A stretch of 64,000 bases of DNA from Micromonospora ureilytica (GTDB lineage Bacteria; Actinomycetota; Actinomycetes; Mycobacteriales; Micromonosporaceae), in the NCBI RefSeq assembly GCF_015751765.1, contig NZ_JADOTX010000001.1:1736001-1800000 (forward strand), given 5' to 3'. Under the pieces are notes generated by a model that had not been told where the DNA came from, searched no databases, and worked only from the letters and a program-made list of their open reading frames with translations. The position numbers were made by a program, and so were the translations under genes. This document shows positions 61,745-64,000 of this stretch, piece by piece. Position 1 is the stretch's first letter. Each line of letters begins with the position of its first letter.

Positions 61745-63016
61745 GTGTCGAACTCGGCAGGCCGCATCCTCCCCGTACTCACCGCTCTGCTCCTGCTGGC
61801 GCCGGCCGTCCCGGCGAACGCCACGACCACCGGGCGCGACGGCCCGGTCGGTTGGTCGACCGCGTGGTCGGCGGCGCACCACCACCCCGTGCCGGGCAAC
61901 GACTGGGACGGCCCGAACTGGTCCGTCCCCGGTTTCGCCGACCAGTCGGTCCGGCAGGTGGTCCGGGTCAGCGCCGCCGGTTCCCTGATCCGGATCCGAC
62001 TGTCCAACAGGTACGGCAACCAACCGCTGCGACTGACCGGTGCCACAGTGGGGCGTCCGATCTCCGGGGCGGCGGTGCGACCCGGCACCCTGCTTCCGGT
62101 CACCTTCGAACGACGACTGTCGACCACCGTGCCGGCCGGCGCCGAGGCCACCTCCGATCCGGTGCGCCTGCCCGTCCGGGCGCTGGAGGCGTTGACCGTC
62201 ACGCTGTACTTCGCCGGTCCCACCGGCCCGGCGACCTTCCACCAGGGCGGGCTCACCAGCACGTACCGCTCCACGGGTGATCACCGCTTCGATCACCGCG
62301 CTGCCGCGTTCACCGGCGAGACCAGCCAGTCCTGGTATCACCTCGCCGGCGTGGACGTCGCCGGGTCACCGCGCACCCGCGGCACTGTGGTGACGTTCGG
62401 CGACTCGCAGACCGACGGCTACGGTTCCACGCCCGGCGCCGACAACCGTTACCCGGACCAGTTGGCCGAGCGCCTGGTCGCCACCGGCCGCCCGCTGGCC
62501 GTCGCCAACGCCGGTATCAGCGGCAACAAGCTGCTCGCCGACTCACCGTGTTACGGCGAGCAGGGCGTCACCCGGTTCCGGCGCGACGCGCTCGGGCTGC
62601 CGGGCGTACGGGTCGCCGTGGTTCTGATCGGCATCAACGACATCGGTGGCGGTGGCTACCCGGACTTCGGCTGCGGCGCCTCACCCGTGGTGACCGCCGC
62701 CCAGCTCATCGACGGTCACCGGGCGCTGATCCGGGCCGCACGAGCCGACCGGGTCGCCGTCGTCGGCGTCACGATGCCGCCGATGAAGAACGCCGTCGGC
62801 TACGACACCGCGCAGAACGAGATGCTCCGTGATGAGGTGAACCGTTGGATCCGCGGCGGCGGCGAGTACGACGCCGTCGTCGACCTCGACCGGATTCTCG
62901 CTGATCCGACCGACCCGGACGCCCTGCGGCCCGCGTACGATCACGGCGACCACCTGCACCTCAACGACGCCGGGGCGACCGTCGCGGCTGCCGCCGTCGC
63001 CGCGCGGATCCGCTGA
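61745..63016 (+). CDS. secreted SGNH/GDSL-family hydrolase
   Basis: 423 residues. Signal peptide ILPVLTALLLLAPAVPANA, a beta-rich N-terminal region of about 170 residues, then an SGNH domain with block I VVTFGDSQTDG, the block II/III elements NAGISGN and LIGINDI, and the C-terminal block DHLHLNDAG. The layout with a GDSQTDG motif is typical of large actinobacterial secreted GDSL lipases/esterases. The substrate could be a lipid or an acylated sugar. GTG 61745 has AAGGGAC 7 bp upstream and gives a proper signal peptide; GTG 61697 would add 16 residues. Single gene. Confidence 0.9.
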   Translation: MSNSAGRILPVLTALLLLAPAVPANATTTGRDGPVGWSTAWSAAHHHPVPGNDWDGPNWSVPGFADQSVRQVVRVSAAGSLIRIRLSNRYGNQPLRLTGATVGRPISGAAVRPGTLLPVTFERRLSTTVPAGAEATSDPVRLPVRALEALTVTLYFAGPTGPATFHQGGLTSTYRSTGDHRFDHRAAAFTGETSQSWYHLAGVDVAGSPRTRGTVVTFGDSQTDGYGSTPGADNRYPDQLAERLVATGRPLAVANAGISGNKLLADSPCYGEQGVTRFRRDALGLPGVRVAVVLIGINDIGGGGYPDFGCGASPVVTAAQLIDGHRALIRAARADRVAVVGVTMPPMKNAVGYDTAQNEMLRDEVNRWIRGGGEYDAVVDLDRILADPTDPDALRPAYDHGDHLHLNDAGATVAAAAVAARIR

Positions 63017-63144
63017 GAACACGCCGTCAGAAAGTTCGGCGAACGTGTCGAGGACTGTCGCGCCGGCTTCGACCATGGGTAGAGGGCCGGGGATACCCGG
63101 TCCCGCCGACGAGCCGACACGGGCACGGACCGAGGAGTGGATCG

Positions 63145-63747
63145 ATGACGAAGGTGACGACCGGGGCGACGATGTCGTTGGACGGCTACATCGCGGACGC
63201 GTCCCACGGTGGCTTCGAGTACCTCTTCCAGTGGTACGAGAACGGCGACGTCGAGACGCCGACGGCCGACCCCGAGTTGACCTTTCGGACCTCCGCCACG
63301 AGCGCCCGGCATCTGCGGGCTCTCACCGAGCGGACCGGCGCGCTCGTCGTCGGCCGGCGGCTGTTCGACATCACCAGCGGGTGGGGTGGCCGGCATCCCT
63401 TGGACGTACCTGTCGTGGTTGTCACGCACAGCGTGCCGGAGGGCTGGGCGCCCGAGAATGACTCGTTCGTCTTCGTCACCGACGGCATCGAGAGCGCCAT
63501 CGCCCGGGCGAAGGCGATCGCCGGCGACAAGGAGGTCGGTGTCAACGGCGGCACCATCGCCGCCCAGGTCGTCGAGGCCGGCCTGCTCGACGAGGTGCAC
63601 GTCGACCTCGTCCCGGTCCTGCTCGGTTCCGGCATCCCGCTCTTCGCCGACCTGAAGATCGCGCCACTTCAGCTGGACGGCCCGTTCAGCGTCGTCGAGG
63701 GCGACGGCGTCACCCACCTGGCCTACCGGGTACGCCCAGCGGCCTGA
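63145..63747 (+). CDS. dihydrofolate-reductase-like (RibD C-terminal family) protein
   Basis: 200 residues. RibD_C/DHFR-like fold: TTGATMSLDGYIADASHG at the start, TGALVVGRRLFDITSGWGG, GVNGGTIAAQVVEAGLLDEVHV and VPVLLGSGIPLF. NADPH-dependent reduction is expected; the stand-alone actinobacterial members have no known substrate and are not true folate enzymes. Single-gene unit ended by a hairpin. Confidence 0.9.
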   Translation: MTKVTTGATMSLDGYIADASHGGFEYLFQWYENGDVETPTADPELTFRTSATSARHLRALTERTGALVVGRRLFDITSGWGGRHPLDVPVVVVTHSVPEGWAPENDSFVFVTDGIESAIARAKAIAGDKEVGVNGGTIAAQVVEAGLLDEVHVDLVPVLLGSGIPLFADLKIAPLQLDGPFSVVEGDGVTHLAYRVRPAA

Positions 63748-63754
63748 ACGCCTC

Positions 63755-63783
63755 GGGGGCCGGCCCGGGCAGGGTCGGTCCCC
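63755..63783 (+). terminator. hairpin after the DHFR-like gene
   Basis: GGGGGCCGGCC (63755-63765) pairs with GGTCGGTCCCC (63773-63783) as an 11-bp RNA stem with two G-U pairs and a 7-nt loop, 8 bp after the stop codon. Confidence 0.65.
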
Positions 63784-63881
63784 GTTACGTCCGCCTTGCC
63801 GGCATAGGCATTGATCGATATTGTGCGCGAAAGGCGCCGCCCCGCCTCAGGCCACCACCGTCGATCCGAAGCGGGTTCCGC

Positions 63882-64000
63882 ATGCGCACACTGAGACTCG
63901 TCACGACCCTGGCCGTCGCCGGCCTGCTCGCCGGTGGGGTGGCCCTGGTCGCCGCCACACCGGCCAGCGCGGCGACCGCCGTGTTCTCCGTGACGAACAA
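63882..64000 (+). CDS. start of a secreted protein (truncated by the window)
   Basis: 39 codons are visible: a classic Sec signal peptide (VTTLAVAGLLAGGVALVAA, then TPASAAT) and the first mature residues AVFSVTN. This start is reminiscent of N-terminal CBM2-type modules, so it may be another polysaccharide-acting enzyme. The mature protein does not begin with His, so it is not an AA10 LPMO with this cleavage site. Identity cannot be fixed. Confidence 0.7.
   Translation, partial: MRTLRLVTTLAVAGLLAGGVALVAATPASAATAVFSVTN

Noticed and set aside
63029..63046. AAAGTTCGGCGAAC resembling an operator
   Set aside because: Short arms, directly after a stop codon, with no promoter or regulated gene in line.
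63882..64000. AA10 lytic polysaccharide monooxygenase
   Set aside because: The mature protein would begin Ala-Thr, whereas LPMOs need an N-terminal His.

Overview
This 64 kb window looks like chromosomal DNA of a soil actinobacterium, most likely Micromonospora or a close relative. The base composition is very GC-rich with strong third-position GC, GTG and TTG starts are common, many genes overlap by 4 bp (ATGA/GTGA), and there are several secreted CBM2 and CBM13 enzymes, DUF222-HNH, MmyB-like and large HTH-STAND-WD40 proteins. The genus is an inference from gene content. I saw no rRNA, tRNA, CRISPR array, transposase or prophage.

Layout. 1-2.6 kb: the end of a LuxR regulator, then an acyl-CoA dehydrogenase/MaoC hydratase pair. 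3.1-6.7 kb: a large HTH-NTPase-WD40 (STAND-type) protein. 6.8-24.4 kb: a xylan-utilisation locus. It contains a secreted CE3-like esterase-CBM2, a CE7-like esterase with its LacI regulator, a divergent operon (GH3, two ABC permeases, lipoprotein binding protein, DUF624 protein, GH42, GH67 alpha-glucuronidase), and a secreted pair (CE1-like esterase-CBM2 and GH10 xylanase-CBM2). The secreted enzymes would deacetylate and cut glucuronoxylan. The ABC system would import (aldouronic) xylo-oligosaccharides, and the intracellular CE7, GH67, GH3 and GH42 would finish them. Related GAAA/TTTC palindromes and a shared 12-mer tie the promoters to the LacI repressor.

24.4-38.3 kb: small proteins, an SDR/TetR divergent pair, soluble transhydrogenase SthA, an Fn3-Fn3-CBM2 secreted protein, a dispersed-repeat-like inverted element, a two-component system divergent from a MacB-type ABC exporter, a CBM13-alginate-lyase-like secreted protein, and a DUF2000/AraC pair.

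38.3-47.3 kb: an MmyB-like regulator and aldehyde dehydrogenase, then a catabolic cluster. This is an operon of CoA-transferase, citrate-synthase-fold lyase, LigB-like and LigA-like ring-cleavage subunits and a reductase, divergent from an amidohydrolase and an IclR regulator. Two GCGGAC-N4-GTCCG sites sit in the shared promoter region. The pathway is not one I recognise and is the best candidate here for undescribed metabolism.

47.3-64 kb: DinB, a DUF222-HNH protein with a probable LexA box, an EmrB-type exporter, DUF5709, an alpha/beta hydrolase, an ECF sigma factor with a SnoaL-like tail, a TetR/MFS/SDR module, an AlkZ-like protein, DUF2071, an aldo/keto reductase, a SnoaL/CMD/TetR operon, a secreted SGNH hydrolase, a DHFR-like reductase, and the start of a secreted protein. 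Five GCGGAC-N7-GTCCG palindromes mark the promoters of the two TetR modules.
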